A stretch of 22,216 bases of DNA from an uncultured Flavobacteriaceae bacterium (GTDB taxonomy: Bacteria > Bacteroidota > Bacteroidia > Flavobacteriales > Flavobacteriaceae). Every line of letters starts with the position of its first letter. Positions within the stretch are counted from its first letter, which is position 1. The stretch lies in assembly GCA_913044085.1 (NCBI GenBank), contig CAJWNW010000016.1, positions 1 to 22,216 on the forward strand, given 5' to 3'. A program made the translations under genes and the position numbers. This document shows, piece after piece, positions 1 through 8,956 of the stretch. Below the pieces are notes generated by a model. The model did no database searches. It was not told the DNA's origin and worked only from the letters and a program-made list of their open reading frames with translations.

Positions 1-319
1 TTAGAATGACGTGATCGTGTTGTTTGTCAAAATAAGATTTTTCATACTGTGCCTGATTTTGACCAAATTGATGTTTTCTCACCAGCGCGCATTCCATGAG
101 TAATTCAATAGTATTGTATAAAGTAGCCCTTGAAACTCTGTATTTTTTATTTTTCATTTTGATGTACAAAGATTCTATATCAAAATGATCATCACTGTCG
201 TAAATTTCTTGCAGTATAGCAAAGCGCTCCGGCGTTTTTCGCTGACTGTTGTCTTCAAGATATTTTGTAAAAACGTTTTTTACAATTTCTTGATTTTTAT
301 GTTTCGTTTTTGTAGTCAT
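1..319 (-). CDS. fur: Fur-family metal-responsive transcriptional repressor, 3' end cut by window edge
   Basis: The window holds the first 106 codons; the stop lies beyond base 1. The protein begins MTTKTKHKNQ. It has the Fur winged-helix domain: QRKTPERFAILQEIY at residues 26-40, and the recognition helix YRVSRATLYNTIELL at 60-74. The start of the metal-binding dimerisation half follows, with HDH at 101-103. Fur proteins bind operator DNA when loaded with metal, usually Fe(II), and repress metal uptake and storage genes. It lies 27 bp downstream of the rel stop on the same strand, so it may be co-transcribed, although a TAAATTTG box in the gap could give it its own promoter. The N-terminus closely resembles flavobacterial Fur proteins as I remember them. 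Zur or PerR cannot be fully excluded because the C-terminal ligands are missing here. Confidence 0.9.
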   Translation of the reverse strand, partial: MTTKTKHKNQEIVKNVFTKYLEDNSQRKTPERFAILQEIYDSDDHFDIESLYIKMKNKKYRVSRATLYNTIELLMECALVRKHQFGQNQAQYEKSYFDKQHDHVIL

Positions 320-330
320 TTATAGAAATT

Positions 331-338
331 CAAATTTA
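331..338 (-). promoter_or_regulatory. Candidate -7 promoter box (TAAATTTG) for fur
   Basis: Read on the minus strand, TAAATTTG matches the Bacteroidota -7 consensus TAnnTTTG and ends 11 nt before the fur ATG. No TTG was seen at the expected -33 distance, and the surroundings are AT-rich, so a chance match is possible. If real, it lets fur be transcribed independently of rel. Confidence 0.35.
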
Positions 339-346
339 ACTAATTT

Positions 347-2563
347 TTAGACTCTGGAGACCTTTTCTATACCATTTATTTTTTCAAGACGCTTCATTAA
401 TTTTGTAACAAGGTTATTGTTCTTGACTTCCACTGCTATTTCTCCATTAAAGGTTCCACTGTCAGTATCAAATTTTATACTCTTTATGTTTACATTCATG
501 TTACCCGAAATAATTTTTGTAATATCATTTACCAGTCCCTTTTCGTCAATACCAGTCAGTTTAATTACGGCTCTAAAGACTTGTTGGGAAGAGTCTATCC
601 ATTTAGCCGGAATGATTCTGTAGGCATAGTTGGATTGTAAACTCAGCGCATTGGGGCAGCTCTTTTTATGAATCTTAATTCCATCCTTTATACTCAAAAA
701 GCCGAAAACCATATCACCTGGAATAGGATTGCAACATACCGCTAATTTATAATTTAGTTTCTCCTGTTCTTTCCCAAAGACCAGTAAATCGTATTTAGAT
801 GTTATTTCGTCGCTGTTTAAGGTTTCTAAGCTGATATTTTTTTTACGACTGATTTTGTTCTTGATAAAACTCACCAAAACATTGCTTCTCGAAGCAGCAT
901 ATTTTTTCAGCATTCCATTATCAATACTTCCGATACCTACCCTGTAAAAAAGATCTAGACTTGTTTGTAAGTTAAAATAGTTTACTAGTTCATTAATTGA
1001 ACGCTCATTGAGAACAATTTTTATTTGCTTAAGCTTGCGGCGTAAGATTTCTTTACCATCTTCAGCAATTATTTTCCTATCTTCTTTTAGCGCAGATTTT
1101 ATTTTACTTATGGCACGTCCTGTGGTCGCATAATCCAACCAGTTAGAATTGGGTTTGGCATTTTCTGAAGTAATCACACTAACTTGATCTCCACTTTGTA
1201 ATTTGTGGTTTAAGGGTACCAATTTACCATTGACCTTAGCACCTCTTGTTTTTAAGCCTACTTCTGTATGAATGCTAAAAGCAAAATCAAGTGGGGTTGC
1301 TTGTTTTGGCAAGGACTTTAAGTCCCCATTTGGAGTGAAAACAAAAATTTCTTTGGCGTATAAATTAAGTTTGAACTCTTCCACAAAGTCCACAGCATTT
1401 GCTTCAGGATTGTCCATGATGTCTTGAAGTTTTCCAATCCAACTTTCTAAGGTTTCATCATTGTTTTTATCCCCTTGTTTATATTTGTAATGAGCGGCAT
1501 ATCCTTTTTCAGCAATTTCGTTCATGCGTTCGCTTCTAATTTGTACTTCAACCCAACGGCCTTCGGGCCCCATCACAGTGATATGAAGCGCTTCATATCC
1601 TGTGGACTTGGGTGAGGAAATCCAATCTCTTAAGCGGGTTGGATTGGGTCTAAAGAAATCCGTAACAATGGAATAAATTTTCCAGGCTAAAAACTTCTCA
1701 TTTTTTAAACCGGACTTGTAAATAATTCGGACAGCAAATTTATCGTAAACTTCATCAAAAGAAACCCCTTGACGTTGCATTTTTCTTCGAATAGAAAAGA
1801 TGGATTTTGGCCGGCCTTTGATGTTGTATTTTATTTTTTCCTTAAGCAGTGCTGTATTTAAAACTTCACTGATTTTCTCTATGTATTGATTTTGTTCCTC
1901 ATGGCTTTCTTTCATCTTTAGCAAAATGGAATTATAAACCTCAGGTTCAGTGTATTTTAGTGCTAAATCTTCTAGTTCTGTTTTGATGTTGTAAAGCCCG
2001 ACTTTATGAGCCAATGGTGCATATATGTATAAGGTTTCAGACGCAATTTTTAGTTGTTTTTCTTCACGCAGTGAATGAATGGTTTGCATGTTGTGAAGCC
2101 GGTCTGCAATTTTTATGATTATCACACGGACATCGTCATTAAGCGTCAGCAGCATTTTCCTGAAATTTTCCGCTTGCAAAGAAATATTTTTGTCTTTTTT
2201 TAGACTGGATATTTTTGTGAGTCCATTGACAATACGGGCCACCGTTTCACCAAAAAGTTGTTCAATATCGTTGATTGTATAATCTGGTGAGTCTTCCACA
2301 ACGTCGTGAAGTAGGGCGGAGGCAATAGAGGTGGCGTCCAGACCAATTTTTGCCGCTACGATCTTGGCCACAGCAATAGGGTGAAAAACATAGGCTTCCC
2401 CAGATTTTCGACGTTGATTTTTGTGTCCATCAACGGCTACATCAAATGCTTTGCGAATCAGTTTTTTATCGGAAGCGGTGAGGCGTCTGTAGCTGATGCT
2501 AAGCAGTTCTTTATATTCATTAGCAATATTAGCATTTTCTTTTTTGATCTCATCAGGCGTCAT
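347..2563 (-). CDS. Bifunctional (p)ppGpp synthetase/hydrolase (RelA/SpoT family)
   Basis: 738 aa, full length for a long Rel/SpoT protein. It makes and degrades (p)ppGpp, the stringent-response alarmone, in the cytoplasm. The HD hydrolase domain keeps its metal site: H61, HD at 86-87, ED at 90-91, and D154 in the ADRLHNMQT motif. The synthetase domain (about 240-365) has RPKSIFSIRRKM at 251-262, D274, the substrate-binding stretch PKSTGYEALH and EVQIR at 339-343. A TGS domain spans about 404-466. A Cys-rich zinc-finger region has CC at 610-611, H632 and C636. An ACT domain covers about 663-735. With both catalytic sites intact it should be a bifunctional Rel rather than a synthetase-only RelA. 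It lies 77 bp downstream of the rRNA methyltransferase gene. A weak AATGTTTG box with TTTG 20 nt upstream lies before its start. Confidence 0.95.
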   Translation of the reverse strand: MTPDEIKKENANIANEYKELLSISYRRLTASDKKLIRKAFDVAVDGHKNQRRKSGEAYVFHPIAVAKIVAAKIGLDATSIASALLHDVVEDSPDYTINDIEQLFGETVARIVNGLTKISSLKKDKNISLQAENFRKMLLTLNDDVRVIIIKIADRLHNMQTIHSLREEKQLKIASETLYIYAPLAHKVGLYNIKTELEDLALKYTEPEVYNSILLKMKESHEEQNQYIEKISEVLNTALLKEKIKYNIKGRPKSIFSIRRKMQRQGVSFDEVYDKFAVRIIYKSGLKNEKFLAWKIYSIVTDFFRPNPTRLRDWISSPKSTGYEALHITVMGPEGRWVEVQIRSERMNEIAEKGYAAHYKYKQGDKNNDETLESWIGKLQDIMDNPEANAVDFVEEFKLNLYAKEIFVFTPNGDLKSLPKQATPLDFAFSIHTEVGLKTRGAKVNGKLVPLNHKLQSGDQVSVITSENAKPNSNWLDYATTGRAISKIKSALKEDRKIIAEDGKEILRRKLKQIKIVLNERSINELVNYFNLQTSLDLFYRVGIGSIDNGMLKKYAASRSNVLVSFIKNKISRKKNISLETLNSDEITSKYDLLVFGKEQEKLNYKLAVCCNPIPGDMVFGFLSIKDGIKIHKKSCPNALSLQSNYAYRIIPAKWIDSSQQVFRAVIKLTGIDEKGLVNDITKIISGNMNVNIKSIKFDTDSGTFNGEIAVEVKNNNLVTKLMKRLEKINGIEKVSRV

Positions 2564-2640
2564 ACCCTAAAACTAAAACAAACATTTGGAACAGGCAACC
2601 GTGCTACAAAATTTTTACAAAATTGTTTTAAGCCTGCTAA

Positions 2641-3438
2641 TTAGGTCAAAAAATTGCGTTGACGTTTGGCTTCAAAAAGTAAAATTCCGGCAGCAACAGA
2701 AACGTTCATAGAATCTAAATCTCCTAACATCGGAATTTGAACTGTTTTTGTTGCTGAACTGCGCCAAATTTCTGACAATCCAGTACTCTCTGATCCAACT
2801 ACTAGGGCAGAAGCATCACTAAGATTGATGTCAACATAGGGCACGGATTCTTGAAGTACTGCGCTGTAGATTGGAATACGTCTTTCGTTTAGAAAGCCAA
2901 TGGTCTCTTCAGAAGTTGCTACAGCTATAGACACTGTAAATAGCCCGCCTACACTGGAACGGATCACATTAGAATTGTAGAGATCTGTTCTCGGATTGGC
3001 AATAATCACTGCATCCACATGAGCAGCGTCAGCAGTTCTCAATAATGCGCCAATATTTCCAGGTTTTTCAGGCGCTTCAGCAACTAAAATTAAGGGATTG
3101 GACTCTAATATTAAATCTTCAAGTTTGTGTGATTTGCTTTTCGCGATGGCGACAACACCTTCAGTACTTCCACGATAGGCTATTTTGTTGTAAATCTTAG
3201 AGCTTATTTGAATGATCTCAGTTTCTTTCGTTTTGTAAGCATCGATTCGACTTTCATCAAATAAATTAGGTTCAAATAATAATGATTTAATAACGTATCC
3301 CCCTTTGATTGCCAAACCCAACTCCCGCTGTCCTTCTATAACAAAAACCCCTTCAATATTTCGCTGTTTAGCCTTGTCTTTTAATAGCAAAATGCGTTTA
3401 ATAATTGGGTTTTGTAAGCTGGTTATTTCTTTAAACAT
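2641..3438 (-). CDS. SpoU/TrmH-family RNA 2'-O-ribose methyltransferase
   Basis: 265 aa. The N-terminal 100 residues resemble the SpoU substrate-binding domain (IKRILLLKDKAKQRNIEG, then FVIEGQRE at 32-39). The C-terminal SPOUT trefoil-knot domain shows all three family motifs: EAPEKPGNIGALLRTADAA at 121-139 with N128 and R134; VVGSESTGL at 213-221; and IPMLGDLDSMNVSVAAGIL at 235-253. Such enzymes transfer a methyl group from S-adenosylmethionine to a ribose 2'-OH, usually of 23S rRNA (RlmB-like) or tRNA (TrmH). The target cannot be decided from sequence. It is the gene immediately upstream of rel, and has a TACTTTTG promoter box only 4 nt before the ATG. Confidence is high for the family and low for the exact substrate. 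Confidence 0.9.
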   Translation of the reverse strand: MFKEITSLQNPIIKRILLLKDKAKQRNIEGVFVIEGQRELGLAIKGGYVIKSLLFEPNLFDESRIDAYKTKETEIIQISSKIYNKIAYRGSTEGVVAIAKSKSHKLEDLILESNPLILVAEAPEKPGNIGALLRTADAAHVDAVIIANPRTDLYNSNVIRSSVGGLFTVSIAVATSEETIGFLNERRIPIYSAVLQESVPYVDINLSDASALVVGSESTGLSEIWRSSATKTVQIPMLGDLDSMNVSVAAGILLFEAKRQRNFLT

Positions 3439-3442
3439 AAAG

Positions 3443-3450
3443 CAAAAGTA
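3443..3450 (-). promoter_or_regulatory. -7 promoter box (TACTTTTG) for the SpoU methyltransferase gene
   Basis: On the minus strand TACTTTTG is an exact TAnnTTTG match, separated from the ATG by only 4 nt (CTTT). Transcription would therefore begin at or very near the start codon. No clear TTG is present at the -33 position. An inverted repeat (3456-3480) sits just upstream. Confidence 0.5.
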
Positions 3451-3455
3451 AGTTT

Positions 3456-3480
3456 AATTAGCGCCAGAAAAATGCTAATT
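3456..3480. repeat. Inverted repeat AATTAGC-N11-GCTAATT
   Basis: Perfect 7-bp arms at 3456-3462 and 3474-3480, separated by 11 nt. It lies 5 bp upstream of the -7 box of the methyltransferase gene. No T-run follows on the minus strand, so it does not look like a terminator for the upstream amidohydrolase gene. It could be an operator or a chance dyad in AT-rich DNA. Confidence 0.4.
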
Positions 3481-3508
3481 CTTTTTTAAAATTCTAGATG
3501 TCTTGGTT

Positions 3509-4807
3509 TTAAGGTGTTTTATATTTTTCTGAATACCGCTTCCAAAGTTTAGTTTGATGGCTTTCCAAGCTGATGTTCCGACCGTCTATGAAGGCTCTTG
3601 TTAAATTATTGCTGCGCATGTCTAAAGCGTCACCCGTACTGATAAATAGGGTTGCGCTTTTACCAGCTTCTAAGCTGCCATACTGCTTCTCTATGCCTAA
3701 AATTTTAGCGGCATTCAATGTGATCAACTGCAAGGCTTGTGCTTTACTCAAACCATAGCCAACGGTTGTACCTGCATAAAAAGGAAGGTTTCTGGAGTTC
3801 ATACGCTCCATATCACCACTGGCTTCTAGTGCCACAGTTAAACCAGCATCAATCAACAGTTTTGCTAGTTTGTAGGGCAAATCATAGTCTTCATCCGATT
3901 TATTGGGGCGCAGATGCACGCGCTGCAAAAGAATAGAAATATTATTTTCTTTTAAAAATCCTGTCACTTTATAGGCTTCGTAAGCCCCAACGATTGTGAG
4001 GGCTTTCACTCCTTGTGCTTTTGCAAAACTGACCGCATCTACAATGCCTTTTTCGTCGTTTACATGTATGAATAATTTGGTGGTTCCTGAAAACAATCCA
4101 TTGAGTGCTTCATAAGGCAAATGAACCCCTTTTTTCCCCAATGCATTGTGTGCTTTTGCATTTTTAAAATAAGTCTCAATTTCTGCAATCTCCTTGTTGT
4201 AATCATCGTTTATTTTTAAACCTGGATTTTCACCTCTGTGTTGATGTCCATAAGCAAAAATTTCAGGCCAATCCATATGCATACCACCATCGGTTTTGAT
4301 AACGGCGTCTTCCCAATTCCATGCATCAAACTGAACCACCGAGGATTTTCCTGATAAAACACCTCCTCTTGGTGTAATTTGACCAATTAAAACCCCATTG
4401 GGACGCATGCTTTCTACCACTCTTGATTCTGTATTGTAGGCTATTAAACTCCTAATGTGAGGATTCCACATGCCAATCTCAGAAACATCATCTGAGGCTC
4501 TTACGGCATCAATTTCAACCAACCCTAAGGTAGAATTTGGAATGATAAAACCAGGGTATACGTTTTGACCTTTCGCATCAATTATTTCCATTCCAGAGCG
4601 GTCTATGGAGGCGTTCATTGCGCCTACATATTCAATAATTCCGTTTTCGAAAATGATCAAACTATTTTCAATGACTACTCCGTTACCAAGGTGTGCTTTG
4701 GCACCATTAATAGCGATTCGGCCTTGTTGTGCTGGTGCAGGGGTTTGTTGTGCATACAGCATGCATACACTTAAAAGTATTGTGATGTTTATTGTTAATG
4801 TTTTCAT
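3509..4807 (-). CDS. Secreted amidohydrolase-like protein lacking metal ligands
   Basis: 432 aa with an N-terminal signal peptide (MKTLTINITILLSVCMLYAQ), so it should be periplasmic or secreted. It is recognisable as the amidohydrolase superfamily by the N-terminal beta-sandwich start (ENGIIEYVGA, about 54-63), the strand PGFII at 85-89, and the C-terminal LITLNAAKILGIEKQYGSLE at 361-380 followed by GKSATLFI. The usual HxH metal motif after PGFID is replaced by PNS. No His follows the strand IVGAYEAYK (272-280), where a ligand is expected, and the usual TD before the last conserved loop reads EASGDMERM. It therefore looks catalytically dead, or has a different site. It sits 9 bp downstream of the 993-aa amidohydrolase gene, in the same operon, which suggests a partner or scaffold role. 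That role is inference. Confidence 0.85.
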   Translation of the reverse strand: MKTLTINITILLSVCMLYAQQTPAPAQQGRIAINGAKAHLGNGVVIENSLIIFENGIIEYVGAMNASIDRSGMEIIDAKGQNVYPGFIIPNSTLGLVEIDAVRASDDVSEIGMWNPHIRSLIAYNTESRVVESMRPNGVLIGQITPRGGVLSGKSSVVQFDAWNWEDAVIKTDGGMHMDWPEIFAYGHQHRGENPGLKINDDYNKEIAEIETYFKNAKAHNALGKKGVHLPYEALNGLFSGTTKLFIHVNDEKGIVDAVSFAKAQGVKALTIVGAYEAYKVTGFLKENNISILLQRVHLRPNKSDEDYDLPYKLAKLLIDAGLTVALEASGDMERMNSRNLPFYAGTTVGYGLSKAQALQLITLNAAKILGIEKQYGSLEAGKSATLFISTGDALDMRSNNLTRAFIDGRNISLESHQTKLWKRYSEKYKTP

Positions 4808-4816
4808 GACTCAGTA

Positions 4817-7798
4817 TTAAATTTCGTTGTTATCTAAAGTATCACAATGCATGTCTTTCTTTTTGTTGACCATTATAGGTTGGGTTTTCATGCCTTTGTT
4901 TTTAGCCTCTAGGAGCATCTGAATTAATGTATTGCGTTCTTTTTTTATGGCCGCTCTGCGTTTTTGGTCGCCTTCAATATCAAAATAAGTAGCCCCTTCA
5001 ATCAATGTCTTTTCAGCTTTCGCATAAACCGATAGGGGGTGGTCGCTCCAAAGTACTAAATCGGCATCCTTACCAATTTTAATACTTCCCACTTTGTCAT
5101 CAATATGCAGAAGTTTTGCTGGATTTAGCGTCACCATTTTCCATGCATCTTCTTCTGATGCACCTCCATATTTAACCGCCTTTGCAGCTTCTTGATTTAA
5201 GCGTCTTGACATTTCAGCATCATCACTATTGATAGCGGTTAAAACCCCCGTATTATTTAGAATTGCAGCGTTGTATGGTATGGCATCATTTACTTCGTAT
5301 TTGTAAGCCCACCAATCGCTAAATGTTGAAGCCCCCGCACCATGTGCTTTCATCTTGTCTGCTAATTTATAGCCTTCCAATATGTGGGTAAATGTATTGA
5401 TGTTGAAGTTGAATTTTTCAGCGACTTTCATCAGCATATTAATTTCACTTTGTATATATGAATGGCAACTTATAAAGCGTTCCTTGTTTAGAATTTCAGC
5501 TAAAACTTCCATTTCAGCGTCTATTCTGTAAGGCTTGCCGCTTTTCTTTTGCATATCATAAGCTTTTGCCATTGAAAAGTAGTCTATATACATTTGTTCG
5601 ACCCCCATTCTTGTTTGGGGAAATCGACTGTAGCCACCCCAGTTGGACTGTTTGACATTTTCACCCAAAGCAAATTTGATAAACTTCGGAGAATTCTTAT
5701 AAATCAAATCCTCAGCAGCCATACCCCATTTGAGTTTGATGATGGCTGAACGTCCCCCAATTGGGTTGGCCGATCCGTGTAAAATTTGAATGGTTGTTAC
5801 CCCCCCTGATAAATTTCGATATATATCGACGTCATCGGCTTCAACAACATCCTCAATACTCACTTCTGCAGAAGAATTTTGCCCTGCTTCATTGATGCTG
5901 GCAGCTGCAATGTGCGAGTGTTCATCTACAATACCCGAAGTCAAATGTTTTCCAGTCGCATCAATGACACGCGCTTTTTTTGAATTTAAATTTTGTCCAA
6001 TAGCTGAAATTTTTCCGTGCTTCACCAGAACATCCGTATTTTTTAAGACCCCTTGTGTTTCATTGGTCCAAACCGTCGCGTTTTTAAAAAGCAGGGTTTC
6101 AGCTTCAGGAAGTTTAAGATTTCCGTAGGCCCCATTGGGATAGGTAACTGGCTGTAATGTATTCTTATTTTCTTTTGATTTAGAGTTATTCTCTGTTTTT
6201 TCAGCTTCCTCCGATCCTTTGTTTTCTCTTTTAATTATCAAAGCTTGCTTGCTTCCATCTCTAAGATGTAAAACGCCATTCAAATCAGAAGCATCGGTTG
6301 TAATTTTTGCATTGAATCTTAAAAATCTTTGATCTGTTGTATCTGCTGCAGTAAATAAAATTTGAACCCAGTCTTTGCTGTAGCTTAATGTGCTGCTTCG
6401 TTTTGATTGCTGAGAAGTAATTGTAGCTGAAGGCTTGTGTTTCGCCCCAGTAATCTCCAATGTTAAAGAATCATTTTCAGCCATAAAATTATATGTACCT
6501 CTAATGTCTTTTTGTGTTAAATCTTCAAAAATATGACGCGATCCGCGAATCCAATGTTCTAAAACAGTGGCATTAGATTCGAAAAAATCTCCTGATGTCA
6601 TCATAAAATTTGCGAAACTTCCTTTTTCTAAGTTCCCAACTTTATCATTTTTTAATATTTGTGCAGGAACTGTTGTTAGGGCTTTTAAAGCTTCAGATTT
6701 ACTCAAGCCATGTTCAATTGCACTTAAAATGTTTGTTTTAAAAGATTCGGGGGATTTTAAACCTTGCATGGTAATAGCAAAGGGAACCTCATTATTTTCC
6801 AATGCACTTAAATTAGCCGGTCTTTGATTCCATTCTCGCATGCTTTCTAGTTCAAGTCTGTCTGCTAAAAAAGGATCTTCAACGTCATAAGGTTTTGGGA
6901 AGTTGATGGGTATGATAAATGTCGCATTTGTATTTTTAACAGCTTCTATGCGTTCAAATTCATCACCACCGCCCAAAATGGTGTATTGAATGTCAAATTG
7001 ATCGCCCACTTTGTCTGCACGAATGGCATTGGCACGGCTGCCCGCGGCGAATATTTGGGTTAAATTTGTGTTTTGATTGAACGCTTCAAGGGTAAGATCA
7101 GTTGTTTTAATATTTCCTTTTTTATACCAATCCGCATCGTAATACAATTGTCTTAACAACGCCATTGAACCCATGATAGAGGTTGGGTAAGCTTGTCTGG
7201 ATTGTACGCTTCTGGATAGAGAAAGGTATTGTCCCGATTTATTTGATAGGATTCGCATGGCTTCGTCTCCATTGAGATCCAAGGCAATAAGTGCCCCAGT
7301 TCCCCTTACAACACCATCCTTTATATGGGTATTCACCAATCCAAACCCTTGCATTAAAAGCGCTTTCGCCGTTTTTTCATCAAACTCAAAATCAGAAATG
7401 GCATTTTGTTCAGCACGAATATGATCATTCCAATAAAAGCCCGATCGGTTTGAATCGTATTGCGTAGAACGTCCATAGCCAGGAGCAGGCTTTGCGTCCT
7501 TGATTCCATAAGTTGAGTACACGTCAATAAATGAAGGGTAAATATAATTTCCGCTTCCGTCAATAACATAACTGTTTTTGGGTAAATTCACAGATTGGCC
7601 ACTTTCGACTACCAATCCATTTTGAATCAAAAGCGTTCCATTTTCAATCACATTATTATGATTCACGTAAATTTTAACATTGGTAATGGCAGTAAAGTTC
7701 TTGTTATTTGCTTTGACTCCATCATTTTTTGGGCGGTAGTCTTGTGCTACTGAAATAAGAGCAAAACAAAGACTCAAAAAAGTAAGTTTTAATTTCAT
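4817..7798 (-). CDS. Secreted two-domain amidohydrolase (degenerate N-terminal domain, canonical C-terminal domain)
   Basis: 993 aa, about twice the usual family length. I place the start at 7798 because MKLKLTFLSLCFALISVAQ is a clean signal peptide; an upstream in-frame ATG at 7828 would only add MYIYLPKKIK. The N-terminal half (about 30-430) has the amidohydrolase outline (PSFIDVYSTYG at 88-98; LTTVPAQILKNDKVGNLEKG near 374-393) without metal ligands. A charged linker rich in E, K and N (about 525-547) leads to the second domain. This starts at LLFKNATVWT and keeps the full set: HSH at 627-629, H779, H805, then NSDD at 857-860. It ends with LNPAKLLHIDDKVGSIKIG. The likely role is metal-dependent hydrolysis of an amide or peptide-like substrate in the periplasm; the substrate is unknown. 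It is followed after 9 bp by a second, degenerate paralogue. Confidence 0.9.
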   Translation of the reverse strand: MKLKLTFLSLCFALISVAQDYRPKNDGVKANNKNFTAITNVKIYVNHNNVIENGTLLIQNGLVVESGQSVNLPKNSYVIDGSGNYIYPSFIDVYSTYGIKDAKPAPGYGRSTQYDSNRSGFYWNDHIRAEQNAISDFEFDEKTAKALLMQGFGLVNTHIKDGVVRGTGALIALDLNGDEAMRILSNKSGQYLSLSRSVQSRQAYPTSIMGSMALLRQLYYDADWYKKGNIKTTDLTLEAFNQNTNLTQIFAAGSRANAIRADKVGDQFDIQYTILGGGDEFERIEAVKNTNATFIIPINFPKPYDVEDPFLADRLELESMREWNQRPANLSALENNEVPFAITMQGLKSPESFKTNILSAIEHGLSKSEALKALTTVPAQILKNDKVGNLEKGSFANFMMTSGDFFESNATVLEHWIRGSRHIFEDLTQKDIRGTYNFMAENDSLTLEITGAKHKPSATITSQQSKRSSTLSYSKDWVQILFTAADTTDQRFLRFNAKITTDASDLNGVLHLRDGSKQALIIKRENKGSEEAEKTENNSKSKENKNTLQPVTYPNGAYGNLKLPEAETLLFKNATVWTNETQGVLKNTDVLVKHGKISAIGQNLNSKKARVIDATGKHLTSGIVDEHSHIAAASINEAGQNSSAEVSIEDVVEADDVDIYRNLSGGVTTIQILHGSANPIGGRSAIIKLKWGMAAEDLIYKNSPKFIKFALGENVKQSNWGGYSRFPQTRMGVEQMYIDYFSMAKAYDMQKKSGKPYRIDAEMEVLAEILNKERFISCHSYIQSEINMLMKVAEKFNFNINTFTHILEGYKLADKMKAHGAGASTFSDWWAYKYEVNDAIPYNAAILNNTGVLTAINSDDAEMSRRLNQEAAKAVKYGGASEEDAWKMVTLNPAKLLHIDDKVGSIKIGKDADLVLWSDHPLSVYAKAEKTLIEGATYFDIEGDQKRRAAIKKERNTLIQMLLEAKNKGMKTQPIMVNKKKDMHCDTLDNNEI

Positions 7799-7817
7799 TT
7801 TAATTTTTTTAGGGAGA

Positions 7818-7825
7818 TAAATATA
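7818..7825 (-). promoter_or_regulatory. Weak -7-like box (TATATTTA) upstream of the 993-aa amidohydrolase
   Basis: TATATTTA differs from TAnnTTTG only in the last base and lies 19 nt before the chosen start at 7798. No TTG was seen at -33. If transcription starts here, the upstream ATG at 7828 would lie outside the mRNA, which supports the shorter start. The evidence is weak. Confidence 0.3.
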
Positions 7826-7890
7826 CACATAAACTTTGATAGACTGCTAAATAACTGCTGAGGGTAGCTTGATAAAGTTAAAATCAATTC

Positions 7891-8952
7891 TTAGTTCATA
7901 TAATTCACAACAAGTGCCACCACTTGGTTGTAACTTTCAATTCCCTGAGTTTGTTGGTTGGCTTTTAGAAAACCGCCATAAACACGTTTAAAAATTGGCT
8001 CTAGAGGGTTTTCAAATTGCGCCCATTGTTTTTCACGGTTTCTAAAGTCTTTTGTAATACCTGAATGTATATTATTGGTAAGCGCTTTAAAAGTTGTTTT
8101 GTCTCTCTTGTACAAATCCTTCAAACAATAGCGCAAGGCAAAAGTATAGGCCGCGTATCTAAAATAGGGATCTTTGTGATTGTAAGTCGCTAAAAAGGCT
8201 ACAAAATTCGCTTCGCTTTCTGCGGCATAACCCAATTGGTGTGCTTGCTCGTGCGCCAATGTTAGCGGCATGGAATTTACAGGCGTTTTTGAATTGACTT
8301 GCGCCTCGTTTGTAAATGGATTTAAATAGCCACTAAAACCCATATAGGCCAGTGGTAAACTATAAAGCGATTGCTTTTGACTCGGCGTTTCGTAGGCCAA
8401 AAAAGGGTAGGATATTGACAGAGCCGTGTAACCTTGAGTTACTTTCTTACTTATTTTTTTAAAATTATAGGGGATTTCAAACTGTTTTGAGGGGTCTTTT
8501 GAAATTTCTGAATGGAGCTCATTAGAACGCACAATCAGCTTTTGAGTGACTTCAGTCAACGCTGTGGTTGTATATTCAGAATTTAGATTCAGGCGCTGCT
8601 CAATCGGCATCCTATAGTAGTTCAAGCCCCAAAGCAGGTGAAACATAAAATAGACTGAGGATGCGGCCACCATAATCCCTATCAAATCGTCCTTTAAGCG
8701 TAGTTGTTTGAATCCTTTTTTGATTAATTTATATGACCAACGAAGCATAAAAATTAAAGCCATGCTGTAAATAAGGTCTCCAACCGAAAAAGGCAGCCAA
8801 CCAAAAACAAGACGGAATAGTTTCGAAATAAACGGGTAGAGCAGATTGCTGTAGTAGGTTTCTACAATTTGAGGATAATACGTCAAAAGCTTGAGCATTA
8901 AAATTTGGGGAAAAATACTAAAGGCCAGAAGCCATCGAAGTGCTTTAGACAT
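7891..8952 (-). CDS. DUF3810 membrane-anchored putative zinc metallopeptidase
   Basis: 353 aa. Hydrophobic segments near residues 5-23, 56-74 and 91-110 suggest three N-terminal membrane helices, followed by a large soluble region. That region has the zinc-protease-like motif HEQAH at 234-238, followed by GYAAESEANFVAF, where E245 or E247 could be the third ligand. This pattern matches DUF3810 proteins, common in Bacteroidota and without an assigned function. A membrane-bound metallopeptidase is inferred from the motif. It is divergent from pepD and 92 bp upstream of the amidohydrolase gene on the same strand, so co-transcription with the amidohydrolases is possible. A TACATTTG box lies 4 nt before the ATG. 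Confidence 0.85.
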   Translation of the reverse strand: MSKALRWLLAFSIFPQILMLKLLTYYPQIVETYYSNLLYPFISKLFRLVFGWLPFSVGDLIYSMALIFMLRWSYKLIKKGFKQLRLKDDLIGIMVAASSVYFMFHLLWGLNYYRMPIEQRLNLNSEYTTTALTEVTQKLIVRSNELHSEISKDPSKQFEIPYNFKKISKKVTQGYTALSISYPFLAYETPSQKQSLYSLPLAYMGFSGYLNPFTNEAQVNSKTPVNSMPLTLAHEQAHQLGYAAESEANFVAFLATYNHKDPYFRYAAYTFALRYCLKDLYKRDKTTFKALTNNIHSGITKDFRNREKQWAQFENPLEPIFKRVYGGFLKANQQTQGIESYNQVVALVVNYMN

Positions 8953-8956
8953 AGAT

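Noticed and set aside
2381..2644. 87-codon plus-strand frame overlapping the rel start and the methyltransferase stop
   Set aside because: Most of it is antisense to the rel N-terminus; nothing in its product looks like a protein family.
5790..6128. 112-codon plus-strand frame opposite the 993-aa amidohydrolase gene
   Set aside because: It is antisense to the well-supported HSH-containing domain. Its composition is low in charged motifs and it has no promoter or family signature.
7835..7860. AGCAGT motif repeated twice in the gap before the 993-aa amidohydrolase
   Set aside because: Two six-base direct copies in AT-rich DNA are not evidence of an operator array.
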